A stretch of 39,646 nucleotides of DNA from an uncultured Chloroflexota bacterium (GTDB lineage Bacteria; Chloroflexota; Chloroflexia; Chloroflexales; Chloroflexaceae), in assembly GCA_937120965.1 (NCBI GenBank), contig CAKZKA010000306.1, positions 1-39,646 on the forward strand, read 5' to 3'. The notes beneath the pieces were generated by a model. That model saw only the letters and a program-made list of their open reading frames with translations, was not told where the DNA came from and did no database searches. Positions 26,180-34,909 of the stretch are shown here, one piece after another. Position 1 is the first letter of the stretch. Each line of letters begins with the position of its first letter. Position numbers and translations under genes: made by a program.

Positions 26180-26776
26180 ATGATCGCCTCAATACGGGGA
26201 ACACTGCAACACATCGGCGCCGACCACCTGGTGGTGGAGACGGGGGGGATCGGCTTTCTGGTCTTCGCGCCGCGACCGGTGCTGGGCGCCGCAGGCGCGC
26301 CGGGCGACCCGATCTTTCTCCACACCTTGCTCATCGTGCGCGAAGACGCCCTCAGCCTCTACGGTTTCGCCACTCCCGAACAGCGCGCCCTGTTCGAAAG
26401 CCTGCTAACCGTCACCGGCGTGGGGCCGCGGGTGGCCCTGAGCCTGCTCTCCTCGGGTGACCTGGACGACATCCGCGCCGCGATTGCCCACGGCGACACG
26501 GCGCGACTGGCCCGCGTCCCCGGTATCGGCAAGAAGACCGCCGAGCGGATCGTCCTGGAGCTGAAAGGCAAGCTCGATCTAGCCGGGTTGCCCCTGCCTG
26601 CGGGCGGCGCCATCTCGACCGCCAGCGCGATCAACCGCGACCTGGCCGACCTGCTGCTCAACCTCGGCTACTCTCAGGCCGAAGCCGCCGCGGCCATTGC
26701 CGCGCTGCCCGCCGACGCCCCCGATGACCTCGAAGAGCGCCTGCGCCTGGCGCTGCGCTATTTTGGGGGTGTTTGA
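26180..26776 (+). CDS. ruvA: Holliday junction branch migration protein RuvA
   Basis: 198 residues. Domain I (OB fold) is [12 protein letters not shown] to about residue 62 with [20 protein letters not shown] (split) after it; domain II has two helix-hairpin-helix motifs ([14 protein letters not shown] and [20 protein letters not shown]); domain III ([13 protein letters not shown]) is the mobile RuvB-binding part. The acidic pin residues would be near 55-56. RuvA binds the four-way junction and loads RuvB. RuvB and RuvC are not next to it. No strong ribosome site at ATG 26180. The stop is followed eight bases later by a type A palindrome. Confidence 0.95.
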   Translation: MIASIRGTLQHIGADHLVVETGGIGFLVFAPRPVLGAAGAPGDPIFLHTLLIVREDALSLYGFATPEQRALFESLLTVTGVGPRVALSLLSSGDLDDIRAAIAHGDTARLARVPGIGKKTAERIVLELKGKLDLAGLPLPAGGAISTASAINRDLADLLLNLGYSQAEAAAAIAALPADAPDDLEERLRLALRYFGGV

Positions 26777-26783
26777 TCGCTCA

Positions 26784-26829
26784 TGGGGAAACCGGGTTTC
26801 CCCACACCCCTCCCGGCGGGGAGGGTGTG
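26784..26829 (+). repeat. Type A palindrome after ruvA
   Basis: GGGGAAACCGGGTTTCCCC (26785-26803) followed by CACACCCCTCCCGGCGGGGA, immediately 3' of the ruvA stop. Confidence 0.8.
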
Positions 26830-26830
26830 A

Positions 26831-26939
26831 TACCAATTACCGTTGATGATGCCGCATTGCTTGAAGCGGTTTCAGGCGTTGTGCTGCCCAGCGTGGCAAT
26901 CCACAATCCAAAATCTAAAATCTAAAATCTAAAATTGTA
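26831..26939 (+). mobile_element. MITE-like element C, copy 3 (TGA duplication)
   Basis: Begins TACCAATTACCGTTGATGAT as in copy 1; the right end TTGTA is diverged and the TAAAATC tail is expanded, making it 109 bp. TGA flanks both sides (26828-26830 and 26940-26942), again fitting a TNA target. Confidence 0.85.
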
Positions 26940-26984
26940 TGAGAGGGCGCAGCCGTCCCGGGAAAAAATAAAGGACCCCGACGC

Positions 26985-28733
26985 TCATTCCGATACCGGA
27001 TACTGCGCCATCCCTCCCTCTTCCCCGGACCTCAGGGCCTCCAGCGCCGCGCAGATAGCCTCCGCCGCCCCTGCCCGCGCCAGGCGCGCGGGCGCGCCGC
27101 GCCGGGGCTTGAGTTCGACCTCGCCTGTGGCGAGCAGCTTCTCGCCTACCACCAGGCGCAACGGCAGACCGATCAGATCGGCGTCGTTAAACTTGACCCC
27201 GGCGCTCTCATCGCGGTCATCGAGCAAGGGGCTCAGCCCGGCGGCGGCCAGTTCGTCGTACAGTCGCGCCGCCTCAACTCGCGGGGCCTCTCCTTTGCCC
27301 AGGGCGATGATGTGCACATCGGCGGGGGCTACCGCCGCCGGCCAGACGATGCCGCGCTCGTCGTGGTGCTGCTCGATCACGGTCTGCAGCAGCCGTTCGA
27401 CGCCGATCCCGTATGCCCCCACCGCCACCGGGCGCGCTGCGCCCTGCTCGTCGAGGCAGGTTACCCCCAGAGTCTCGGCGTGGCGCGCGCCGTACTTGCG
27501 AAGGTGGCCCAGTTCCACCCCCCGCTCCAGCGCCAGGGGCGCGCCGCAGCGCGGGCACGGGTCGCCCGCGCGCACCACGGCGATATCCGCCACCAGCGTG
27601 GCATGCCAGTCGCGCCCGTAGACGACGTTGCGCAGATGGTAGCCCGCGCGGTTGGCCCCGGCCACCAGCGGCCCCGCCGCGACCACCGAGCGGTCGGCGA
27701 TGACGAAGACCCCTTGCAGGCCCACCGGCGAGGCGTAGCCCGGCGTCGCTCCCGCGGCGGCGATCTGCTCGGGGGTCGCGGGTCGCAGGTCGCTCACGCC
27801 GGCGACCGCGCGCAGGCGAGCTTCGTTCACCTCCAGATCGCCGCGAATGACCACGAAAAGCAGGCCCCGCTCCGGCGTGGCGAAGAAGACAGCCTTGGCC
27901 GTCGCCGCCTCGCTGATGCCCAGAAAGGCCGCCAGACCGGCGATGGTAGCCGTGTCAGGCGTGGCGACCTCCTCCAGCGGAGGCGCGTTCGTCACCGCCG
28001 GCGGTGTGGGTCGCGCGGCGGTGGCTGTCTCGATGTCGGCCGCGTAGCCGCAGGCGCGACACAGCGCCAGCGTGGCATCGCCGGACGACGAGAGGGCCAT
28101 ATACCTGCGAGCCTCGCCTGCGCCCACCTCGTCGCCGGGCGCCTCCACGGCGAAGAAGCGCACCCCGCAGCGCCTGAAGACGCGCTCGAAGGCCGCGCCG
28201 ACACGCGCATAGACCGCATCGAGACCGGCGCGGTCGGCATCGAACGAGCAGGCGGTAAAGAGGGTGAACTCGCGCAGGCGGAGCAGACCGCCCCGCGGTC
28301 GCCCCTCATCGCGATAGACCGGCTGGAGAGCGTAGACCAGCGCCGGCAGATGGCGGTACGACGTGATCGCGCTGCGGGCGAGGTCAATCAGCGCTGCCTC
28401 GTGACCCGGCGCAACCACCAGCGGGCGTTTGCTGCGGTCCAGGGCCGTGAGGCCCTGCCGACCGTCGTCGGCAGCGCGGTCAAATGGCTCCCAGAGGGCC
28501 TCCGGTTGCACAATCGGCGTGCGCGTCTCCTGGCCGCCGATACGCGCCATCTCGGCGCGCAGCATCGCCTCGAGGCGATGCGCAGCCGCCAGACCCAGGG
28601 GCAGCAACGCGAAGCTGCCGGGGGCCAGCGCCCGCGCCAGTCCGGCGCGCAACACAAGCTGGTAGCCGATGTGCTGCTGCGCCTCGACGGGCGCCTCGCG
28701 CAGAGTGCGACCGAGAAGGGTGCTCAGGCGCAT
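26985..28733 (-). CDS. proS: Prolyl-tRNA synthetase, bacterial type
   Basis: 582 residues from ATG 28733 (ribosome site AGGAG). Bacterial-type ProRS: catalytic core with motif 1 region [19 protein letters not shown], motif 2 [17 protein letters not shown] (140-156), the inserted editing (YbaK-like) domain about 225-385 ([20 protein letters not shown]), the CPRCGAPL cysteine pair, motif 3 [11 protein letters not shown], and the anticodon-binding C-terminal domain ([29 protein letters not shown]). It charges tRNA-Pro. Oddity: the string after motif 2, [11 protein letters not shown], replaces the usual MKDAYSFD form. Divergent N-terminal third compared with typical ProRS. Confidence 0.92.
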   Translation of the reverse strand: MRLSTLLGRTLREAPVEAQQHIGYQLVLRAGLARALAPGSFALLPLGLAAAHRLEAMLRAEMARIGGQETRTPIVQPEALWEPFDRAADDGRQGLTALDRSKRPLVVAPGHEAALIDLARSAITSYRHLPALVYALQPVYRDEGRPRGGLLRLREFTLFTACSFDADRAGLDAVYARVGAAFERVFRRCGVRFFAVEAPGDEVGAGEARRYMALSSSGDATLALCRACGYAADIETATAARPTPPAVTNAPPLEEVATPDTATIAGLAAFLGISEAATAKAVFFATPERGLLFVVIRGDLEVNEARLRAVAGVSDLRPATPEQIAAAGATPGYASPVGLQGVFVIADRSVVAAGPLVAGANRAGYHLRNVVYGRDWHATLVADIAVVRAGDPCPRCGAPLALERGVELGHLRKYGARHAETLGVTCLDEQGAARPVAVGAYGIGVERLLQTVIEQHHDERGIVWPAAVAPADVHIIALGKGEAPRVEAARLYDELAAAGLSPLLDDRDESAGVKFNDADLIGLPLRLVVGEKLLATGEVELKPRRGAPARLARAGAAEAICAALEALRSGEEGGMAQYPVSE

Positions 28734-28756
28734 AAACGTATCTCCTGAACGTGAAA

Positions 28757-28858
28757 TCAGGCCGTGTGTGGGAGGGTTTGGGAGGGCGCAGCCCTCCCAA
28801 ACCCTCCCCGCAGGCAGGGATGGGGAAACCCGGTTTCCCCCTATGCTCACGTTACCTT
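28757..28858. repeat. Type B hairpin plus type A palindrome
   Basis: GGGAGGGCGCAGCCCTCCC (about 28782-28800) and GGGGAAACCCGGTTTCCCC (about 28822-28840) followed by the degenerate tag CTATGCTCACGTTACC. They lie between fabZ and proS. Confidence 0.8.
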
Positions 28859-28886
28859 CCCAAGCTCTCCGCCCTCCCTCCGCGCT

Positions 28887-29315
28887 TCACCCCTCGCTAA
28901 TAGCAAAGAGCAGCCCGGCCTCGCATGCCAGCTCCCCGTTGACCGTGGCGTGGCCCTGGGCCTTGCCGACGCCGCGCCGGAACTTCTCCACAGCGACCTC
29001 CAATCGCAGCGCCTCGCCGGGGCGCACGACCCGCCGGAAGCGGCAGGCGTCAATTCCCGCAAAGACAACCAGCTTACCCCGGTGCTCAGGCAGGCTCAGG
29101 GCGGCGACCGCGCCCGTCTGGGCCAGGGCCTCGACGATCAGCACGCCGGGCATGATCGGATTGCCAGGAAAATGTCCGGCGAAGTGCGGCTCGTTGGCGC
29201 TGACCAGCTTCTCGGCTACTGCCCGCGCTCCCGGCTCAAGCTCCAGAACCCGATCGATCAGCAGGAATGGGTAGCGGTGCGGGATGACCGCCATGATCTC
29301 TTGAATGGACAGCAT
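28887..29315 (-). CDS. fabZ: 3-hydroxyacyl-ACP dehydratase FabZ
   Basis: 142 residues from ATG 29315 with ribosome site AGGAA seven bases upstream. A hot-dog-fold dehydratase: [13 protein letters not shown] carries the conserved PHR(Y/F)PFLLVD motif, and [20 protein letters not shown] contains the catalytic His (GHFPG) and the Glu further along ([10 protein letters not shown]). The last conserved part is [20 protein letters not shown]. FabZ removes water from 3-hydroxyacyl-ACP in fatty acid synthesis. Length is normal. No other fab gene is adjacent. Confidence 0.94.
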   Translation of the reverse strand: MLSIQEIMAVIPHRYPFLLIDRVLELEPGARAVAEKLVSANEPHFAGHFPGNPIMPGVLIVEALAQTGAVAALSLPEHRGKLVVFAGIDACRFRRVVRPGEALRLEVAVEKFRRGVGKAQGHATVNGELACEAGLLFAISEG

Positions 29316-29595
29316 ACGGCGTTCCTGTTTCGTCAGTTGGCTTCTGGCGGGAGCGCGGGAACTACGGACCTCCGCAGACACCCTTACGGCTGCGTCGCCC
29401 AACGCCAGCATGAAAACACTTCTTCCCCGGAGAGCGAGGTCCTCCCAAATTCTTTCGCCGGGGAGCAGCGCGCGAAAACCCGGTTGCCCCTATTTTATAC
29501 CAATTACCGTTGATGATGCCGCATTGTGAAGGGCTCTGTCCCCGCAGGCAGGGGGGTGGGGAAACCCGGTTTCCCCACCTCCCTGCTCCGCGCTT
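29316..29595. repeat. Intergenic remnants: degenerate type B, element C fragment, type A
   Basis: GGCTGCGTCGCCCAACGCCAGCATGAAAA (29389 on, split) is a degenerate type B start. 29498-29526 is a fragment of element C (TACCAATTACCGTTGATGAT then GCCGCATTG), preceded by TTA. A type A palindrome GGGGAAACCCGGTTTCCCC lies at about 29558-29576. No gene is supported. Confidence 0.7.
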
Positions 29596-29624
29596 TTGCG
29601 CGCCCCCGTCTCACCTGATATAAT
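29596..29624 (+). promoter_or_regulatory. Promoter of the ABC importer binding protein
   Basis: TTGCGC (29596-29601), 17-base spacer, and an extended -10 TGATATAAT with TATAAT at 29619-29624. Transcription would start near 29631, leaving a ~105-base leader containing AAGGAGGTGG at about 29669. Confidence 0.65.
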
Positions 29625-29737
29625 CCCGCCATCACAAATACCAGCCCGCCAGGCCCCGGACCGCTGTCAAGGAGGTGGTGCCTATCACCAATAGCACGCT
29701 CCTGGAATAGCCTTCCCTGAGAGTGAGGTAATTCCCT

Positions 29738-31519
29738 ATGCAAACAGGCACCCTTCTGCGGCGCCACCGTATCGCCGCGCTCATGCTCCTGGCCCTGCTC
29801 GTCCCGCTGATCGCCGCCTGTGGCGGCGCCCCGGCTACCCAGGCTCCCACCACGGCGCCCGCGCCCACGGCTGCGCCGGAGGCGCCCACTGCCGCGCCTG
29901 CGCCCACTGCCGCGCCCACCGAGCCTGCCGCCGAGAGCCAGGCGATCTATACCACCGAGAATGGTCTGATGACCGTTGCCGCCGTCGAGTGCGGCGGTGA
30001 TTATACCGGCCTGCTCAAGGAGATCGCCGCCGTTGACCCGCTCACCGTCCGCTTTACCTTCTGCGTGCCCGACCCGGCCTTCCGCGCCAAGGCCGCTTTT
30101 ACGCCCTTCGCCATTCTGCCGAGCGAGTACCTGGAGAGCACCGGCGGCACCGGCGAGCTGATCGAGCGGCCCATCGGCACCGGCCCCTACCAGGTCGAAA
30201 GCTGGACTCGCGGCGACAACATCACCCTCAAGCGCTTCGATGACTACTGGGGCGAGGCGGCCAAAACCGAGACGCTGATCTTCCGCTGGAGCGCCGAGGC
30301 CGCCCAGCGCCTGCTCGAGTTGCAGTCGGGCACGGTGGACGGCATTGACAACATCGCCCCCGATGCCTTCGAGGTGGTCGCCGCCGACCCGAGCCTGCAA
30401 CTGATCGAGCGCGAGGCCCTCAACGTCTTCTACGTCGGCATGAACAACACCTCGCCGCCGTTCGACAATGAGAAGGTGCGCCAGGCTATCGCCATGGGCA
30501 TTGACCGCCAGCGCATCGTGGACAACTTCTACCCGCCCGGCTCCGAAGTGGCGAGCCACTTCACGCCCTGCGCCATCCCCAACGCTTGTGTCGGCGAGGA
30601 GTGGTACGAGTACAACCCGGAGATGGCCAGGCAGTTGCTCGCCGAGGCCGGCTTCCCCAACGGCTTCGAGACCGTGCTCGAATACCGCGACGTGGTGCGC
30701 GGCTATCTGCCCGAACCGGGCCGCGTGGCCGAGGACATCCAGGCCCAGTTGGCCGAGATCGGCATCAAGGTCACAATCAACGTGATTGAGTCGGGCACGT
30801 TCCTCGATAAGGCCGATGCCGGCGAGTTGAAGGGACTGCACCTGCTGGGCTGGGGCGCCGACTACCCCGATATGACCAACTTCCTCGACTTCCACTTCGG
30901 CGCTGGCGCCTCGAAGCAGTTCGGCGACAAGTTCCCCGATCTGGTCGAGGCCCTGAAGCAGGGCGCCTCGAAGGCCGACGACGCCGAGCGCGAGCCGTTC
31001 TATGTCGAAGCCAACAACCTGATCAAGAAGCACGTGCCCATGGTGCCCATCGCCCACGGCGGCTCGGGCGTGGCCTACAAGGCCGACGTCAAGGGCGCCT
31101 TCGCCAGCCCGCTCGGCAACGAGTACTTCGCCGTGATGGACCCCGGCGGCCGCGACACCTTCGTCTGGATGCAGAACGCCGAGCCGGCCGGCATCTACTG
31201 CGCCGATGAAACCGATGGCGAAGCCCTGCGCGTCTGCGAGCAGGTCACCGAGGGGCTGCTGGCCTATGAGATCGGCGGCACCGAGGTGGTGCCCGGCCTG
31301 GCCGAAGAGTGTACCGCCAACGCCGACCTGACCGTGTGGATCTGCAAGCTCCGCGCGGGCGTGAAGTTCCACGACGGCTCCGAACTCGACGCCAACGACG
31401 TCGTGATGTCGTGGGCCGTGCAGTGGGACGCGGCCAATCCGCTCCACAAAGGGCGCGACGGCAGCTTCACCTACTTCTCGTCGCTCTGGGGCGGCTTCTT
31501 GAACGCACCGGCGGAGTAG
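29738..31519 (+). CDS. ABC importer binding protein, family 5, apparently circularly permuted
   Basis: 593 residues. Residues 1-27 are a lipoprotein signal (LLALLVPLIAACGG); about 28-68 is an Ala/Pro/Thr linker. The rest is a family 5 (peptide/nickel/dipeptide) binding protein but in rotated order. First come the elements usually met after residue ~150: VDPLTVRFTFCVPDPAF, PIGTGPYQVESWTRGDNITL, LQSGTVDGIDNIAPDAF, VRQAIAMGIDRQRIV, LLGWGADYPDMTNFLDFHFG and the end-type KHVPMVPIAHGGSGVAYKAD. After these, from about residue 465, come the normally N-terminal elements: DGEALRVCEQVTEGLLAYE, TEVVPGLAEECT and VKFHDGSELDANDVVMSW (about 541-560). The stop TAG adjoins a type A palindrome. Permease genes follow. 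Confidence 0.88.
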   Translation: MQTGTLLRRHRIAALMLLALLVPLIAACGGAPATQAPTTAPAPTAAPEAPTAAPAPTAAPTEPAAESQAIYTTENGLMTVAAVECGGDYTGLLKEIAAVDPLTVRFTFCVPDPAFRAKAAFTPFAILPSEYLESTGGTGELIERPIGTGPYQVESWTRGDNITLKRFDDYWGEAAKTETLIFRWSAEAAQRLLELQSGTVDGIDNIAPDAFEVVAADPSLQLIEREALNVFYVGMNNTSPPFDNEKVRQAIAMGIDRQRIVDNFYPPGSEVASHFTPCAIPNACVGEEWYEYNPEMARQLLAEAGFPNGFETVLEYRDVVRGYLPEPGRVAEDIQAQLAEIGIKVTINVIESGTFLDKADAGELKGLHLLGWGADYPDMTNFLDFHFGAGASKQFGDKFPDLVEALKQGASKADDAEREPFYVEANNLIKKHVPMVPIAHGGSGVAYKADVKGAFASPLGNEYFAVMDPGGRDTFVWMQNAEPAGIYCADETDGEALRVCEQVTEGLLAYEIGGTEVVPGLAEECTANADLTVWICKLRAGVKFHDGSELDANDVVMSWAVQWDAANPLHKGRDGSFTYFSSLWGGFLNAPAE

Positions 31520-31645
31520 GGGAAACCAGGTTTCCCCCGATCTCCTGCTCAAGGTTTGGGAGGGCGCAGCCCTCCCAAACCCTCCCCACTGCGTCTCTGG
31601 AGGGAAATGGGGAACCCCGGGTTCCCCCACGACACGCTCACTCGT
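31519..31645. repeat. Type A, type B and type A modules
   Basis: GGGGAAACCAGGTTTCCCCC starts at the stop codon of the binding-protein gene; then the hairpin GGGAGGGCGCAGCCCTCCC (about 31558-31576) and GGGGAACCCCGGGTTCCCCC (about 31611). They separate the binding protein from the first permease and may lower expression of the latter. Confidence 0.82.
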
Positions 31646-31677
31646 TACCCGGTCATCGGGCCAACTCTGTCACCACG

Positions 31678-32754
31678 ATGCTCCGTTACACCATCCGTCG
31701 TCTGATCGTCGCCGTACCCGTGCTCTTCGGTGTGCTGGCGGTAACCTTCGTGCTGGTGCGCCTGATCCCGGGCGACCCCTGCACGGCCCAGCTTGGCGAG
31801 AAGGCCACCGAGGCGATCTGCGCCCGCTTCAATGCCGAGAAGGGCCTCGACAAGCCCATCCTGGTGCAATTCGGTATCTATATCCGCGACGTGTTCCAGG
31901 GCGATCTGGGCACCTCGATCCGCTTCAACCGCCCCGTCACCCAACTGATTGCCGAGCGTCTGCCGGTCACCCTCGAGCTGGGCTTCTTCGCCCTGCTGCT
32001 GGCCTGCATCGTGGGAGTGCCGCTGGGCATTATCGCCGCGCTGCGCCGCAACTCAGCCATTGACGTGGCGACCATGGTCGGCTCCAATATCGGCGTCTCG
32101 ATGCCGGTCTTCTGGCTCGGCCTCATGCTGGCCTACGTCTTTGCCCTGCTGCTCAAAGACACTCCCTTCCACCTCCCGCCCTCGGGGCGCCTGACGGCCG
32201 GCGTCACCAGCGTGCCGTTCTACGTTGTCTGGGGGTGGAACATCGATCCGAAATCGGGCTTCGGGCAGGTGTTGCAGTTCCTGGCCAACATGTACCTGTT
32301 CAACAGCCTGATCACCTTCCAGTGGGAGGTGTTCCGGGACGCCCTGCGCCACCTGATCCTGCCGGCGATGGCCCTCGGCACCATCCCGATGGCGATCATC
32401 GCCCGGATGACCCGCTCCTCGATGCTGGAGGTGCTCGGGCGCGACTACGTGCGCACCGCCCGGGCCAAGGGCCTGGCCGACTTCGTGGTGACCATTCGCC
32501 ACGCCCTGCGCAACGCCCTGCTGCCGGTGGTGACGATCATCGGCTTGCAGCTTGGCACGATCTTCAGCGGCGCCGTCCTCACCGAGACGATCTTTAACCT
32601 TGCCGGCGTGGGGCGCATTCTCTACGACGCCATTTCTACCCGCGATTATCCAATTATTCAGGGCTTTACCCTGGCGATTGCGTTCAGTTATGTGATGATC
32701 AATTTGCTGGTGGATCTTTCGTATGGGTTTCTGGATCCCCGGATTAGATACTGA
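31678..32754 (+). CDS. ABC importer permease, DppB type
   Basis: 358 residues from ATG 31678 (no obvious ribosome site). First helix MLRYTIRRLIVAVPVLFGVL with the LVRLIPGDPC motif typical of DppB/OppB; GDLGTSIRFNRPVTQLIAERLPVTLEL (split) precedes the membrane domain. The EAA loop that contacts the ATPase is YVRTARAKGLADFVVTIRHALRNALLP (split). A long loop about 160-210 is normal for this family. It forms a heterodimer with the DppC-type permease at 33214. Its TGA stop (32752-32754) lies inside the tag CTGAGGTGAACATATGGGG. Confidence 0.93.
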   Translation: MLRYTIRRLIVAVPVLFGVLAVTFVLVRLIPGDPCTAQLGEKATEAICARFNAEKGLDKPILVQFGIYIRDVFQGDLGTSIRFNRPVTQLIAERLPVTLELGFFALLLACIVGVPLGIIAALRRNSAIDVATMVGSNIGVSMPVFWLGLMLAYVFALLLKDTPFHLPPSGRLTAGVTSVPFYVVWGWNIDPKSGFGQVLQFLANMYLFNSLITFQWEVFRDALRHLILPAMALGTIPMAIIARMTRSSMLEVLGRDYVRTARAKGLADFVVTIRHALRNALLPVVTIIGLQLGTIFSGAVLTETIFNLAGVGRILYDAISTRDYPIIQGFTLAIAFSYVMINLLVDLSYGFLDPRIRY

Positions 32755-33186
32755 GGTGAACATATGGGGAAACCCGGTTTCCCCACCTGCGGTGAGCCTG
32801 TCGAACCGAACCCCTCCCTGCGGGGAGGCGCCCGGTTCCCTCCCCCAGCGGGGGAGGGCCAGGGAGGGAGCGGCCCTCCCAGAGACACCCCATTTTCATT
32901 CCAGCGTTGCTGAGGTGAACATATGGGGAAACCGGGTTTCCCCACCTGCGGTGAGCCTGTCGAACCGAACCCCTGCCTGTGGGGGCGGCAAGCCCTCCCC
33001 ACCGGGAGGGTTTGGGAGGGCGGAGCCCTCCCAGGAAAAACCCATGTTCATCTTGTCGTTGTGCGGCGCAGCCGCATGGATGACTGAGGTGAAAATAGCC
33101 TGCCGGCGGGGAAGGTTTGGGAGGGCGAAGCCCTCCCAGGAACAATACTATTTTCATTCCGGCGTTGCGCGGCGCAGCCGCATAGA
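32751..33186. repeat. Chain of two type A and two type B modules
   Basis: Tags at 32751, 32910 and 33084. Type A palindromes at about 32766 and 32926, each followed by CACCTGCGGTGAGCCTGTCG; type B hairpins at about 33012 and 33119 (GGGAGGGCGGAGCCCTCCC, GGGAGGGCGAAGCCCTCCC), each with the GCGGCGCAGCCGCAT end. The modules sit head to tail in one orientation and fill the gap between the two permease genes. Confidence 0.88.
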
Positions 33187-33213
33187 AGCCTGACATCCGT
33201 TGCAGCGAAACCT

Positions 33214-34158
33214 ATGAGCAGCACCCCGACCGTCAGCAGGCCAGTGACCCTGATCGCCCCCATGCGCCCCGCCGAGGGTCCCTGGCGGCGGGCATGGCGC
33301 CAGTTCATCCGCCAGCGCTCGGCGATCATCGGCATGGCGATCATCGGCGTGCTGGTCTTCACCGCCGTCTTCGCCCCCTGGATCGCGCCCTACGACCCGA
33401 TCGAGGTGCTGCTGGGCAAGGAGGAGGGCATCCAGAAGCGCTCCGGGCCGTGTATCCATCTCCTGGGCTGCCCGCCCGACCGGCCCCAGCACCTGATGGG
33501 TGTGGACGGGAACTTCCGCGACCTCTTCAGCCGCGTGATCTACGGCGCGCGGCTGTCGCTGTTCATCGGCTTTGTGACAGTGTCAATCTCGGTGGCCATC
33601 GGGGTGCTGCTGGGAGCGGTGGCGGGCTTCGTCGGCGGCTGGGTTGACAACCTGATCATGCGCGTGCTCGATGTGGTGCTGGCCTTTCCCTTTTTGCTGC
33701 TCGCCATCGCCATCGTGAGCGTACTCGGCCCTGGCCTGCTCAACGCCATGCTCGGCATCGCCATCGTCTCCATCCCCGCCTACGCGCGGGTGATCCGCGC
33801 CAGTGTGCTCTCGGCGCGCGAGGAGGAGTACGTGCTGGCCGCGCGCACCATCGGCCTCGGACCACTGGCGATCCTCTCCAGACACGTCCTGCCCAACGCC
33901 ATTTCCCCGCTGATCGTGCAGGCCACACTGGGCATCGGCACGGCAATCATCGAGGTGGCGGCGCTCTCCTTCCTCGGCCTCGGGGCGCAACCCCCCACCC
34001 CCGAATGGGGCTCCATGCTCAGCGCCGAGCGCAACCAGGTCTTCACGGCTCCGCACCTGGTCTTCTTCCCCGGCCTGGCGATTATGCTGACGGTGCTGGG
34101 CTTTAACCTGCTCGGCGACGGCCTGCGCGATGCCCTCGACCCGCGGTTGAAGCTCTGA
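33214..34158 (+). CDS. ABC importer permease, DppC type
   Basis: 314 residues. N-terminal RRAWRQFIRQRSAIIGMAII and VFAPWIAPYDPIEV match the OppC/DppC N-terminal region; HLMGVDGNFRDLFSRVIYGARLSL (split) is the usual start of the membrane domain. The EAA loop is YVLAARTIGLGPLAILSRHVLPNAISP (split). ALSFLGLGAQPPTPEWGSML and GFNLLGDGLRDALDPRL are C-terminal signatures. It pairs with the permease at 31678 and the binding protein at 29738. No ATPase genes (DppD/DppF) follow in the window, so they are elsewhere. Confidence 0.94.
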   Translation: MSSTPTVSRPVTLIAPMRPAEGPWRRAWRQFIRQRSAIIGMAIIGVLVFTAVFAPWIAPYDPIEVLLGKEEGIQKRSGPCIHLLGCPPDRPQHLMGVDGNFRDLFSRVIYGARLSLFIGFVTVSISVAIGVLLGAVAGFVGGWVDNLIMRVLDVVLAFPFLLLAIAIVSVLGPGLLNAMLGIAIVSIPAYARVIRASVLSAREEEYVLAARTIGLGPLAILSRHVLPNAISPLIVQATLGIGTAIIEVAALSFLGLGAQPPTPEWGSMLSAERNQVFTAPHLVFFPGLAIMLTVLGFNLLGDGLRDALDPRLKL

Positions 34159-34162
34159 ACCA

Positions 34163-34858
34163 TTTAAGATTTTAGATTTTAGATTTTAGATTGCAGATTG
34201 TTGTTTAAGTTGTTCGGGTGCGGGTTGATGCGACGCTGCCTGTGGATTGTTCAAGTGAAATTGGTGTGAGAGATCCCCGCGCGCCTGGCGCACACTGTGT
34301 GGGAGCGGCTGGCGCCCCTCCAGGCAGGGGCCCGGGGAAACCCGGTTTCCCCATCCCCCAACCGCCGTTGGGGGCGCCTGGCATCCCGGTGAACACGAGC
34401 GGAGGGAACCCCGGGTTCCCTATGTTCACATCAGGCATCCATGCGGCTGCGCCGCACAACGACACGATGAACATGGGTTTTTCCTGGGAGGGCTGCGCCC
34501 TGCCAAACCCTCCCGCGGGCGGGTTGGTTCCTGGGAGGGCGTAGAGGCGCGGCGCCGCCGCGCCTCTACGCCCAAACCCTCCCGCGGGCGGGCTATGTTC
34601 ACCTCAGAGTCAGGCACACTTTGCGCATTCGTTTATTCGTTTCCCCTTCGTTGGCCCATTTCCCCTCTGTGTCCCAGGAAGCCCATCCCAGAGCAGGTGA
34701 AACCCTTTGAAGGGGCTGCGCCCTGCCAAACCCTCCCTCCAGGGAGGGGGGGGAAACCCGGTTTCCCCACCTCCCAACCGCTGGTGGAAGCGGCTGGCGC
34801 CCCTCCAGGCAGGGGCCTGGAAAAACCCGGTTTCCCCATATGTTCATCTCAGCAACAG
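34163..34858. repeat. Mixed intergenic repeats, including repeat E copy 2
   Basis: 34163-34200 is an AGATTTT-rich remnant like the tail of element C. Type A palindromes are at about 34336 (GGGGAAACCCGGTTTCCCC), 34403, and 34746; a type B module with tag TATGTTCACATCAG (34421-34434) and another ending at tag 34594-34607 follow. Repeat E copy 2 runs 34608-34713. A last tag TATGTTCATCTCAG is at 34839-34852. No gene is supported across this 750-base gap. Confidence 0.8.
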
Positions 34859-34860
34859 TC

Positions 34861-34884
34861 GAGGGCAGGACACAACCTGCCCTC
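34861..34884 (-). terminator. Hairpin after the beta-propeller gene
   Basis: GAGGGCAGG, six-base loop, CCTGCCCTC: a perfect 9-bp stem 26 bases past the stop codon. No T-run follows, so efficiency is uncertain. Confidence 0.5.
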
Positions 34885-34909
34885 AGGATCGGGAGACGTA
34901 GTTCGCAGA

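Noticed and set aside
29669-29710. Upstream small frame VVPITNSTLLE in the leader of the binding-protein gene
   Set aside because: The ribosome-site-like AAGGAGG touches the possible GTG start without spacing, so translation is unlikely.
29738-31519. Explaining the rearranged binding protein as a truncated tandem duplicate
   Set aside because: A truncated duplicate would leave redundant or decayed parts; here all expected blocks occur once with intact reading frame and signal peptide. Misassembly is still to be excluded by reads.
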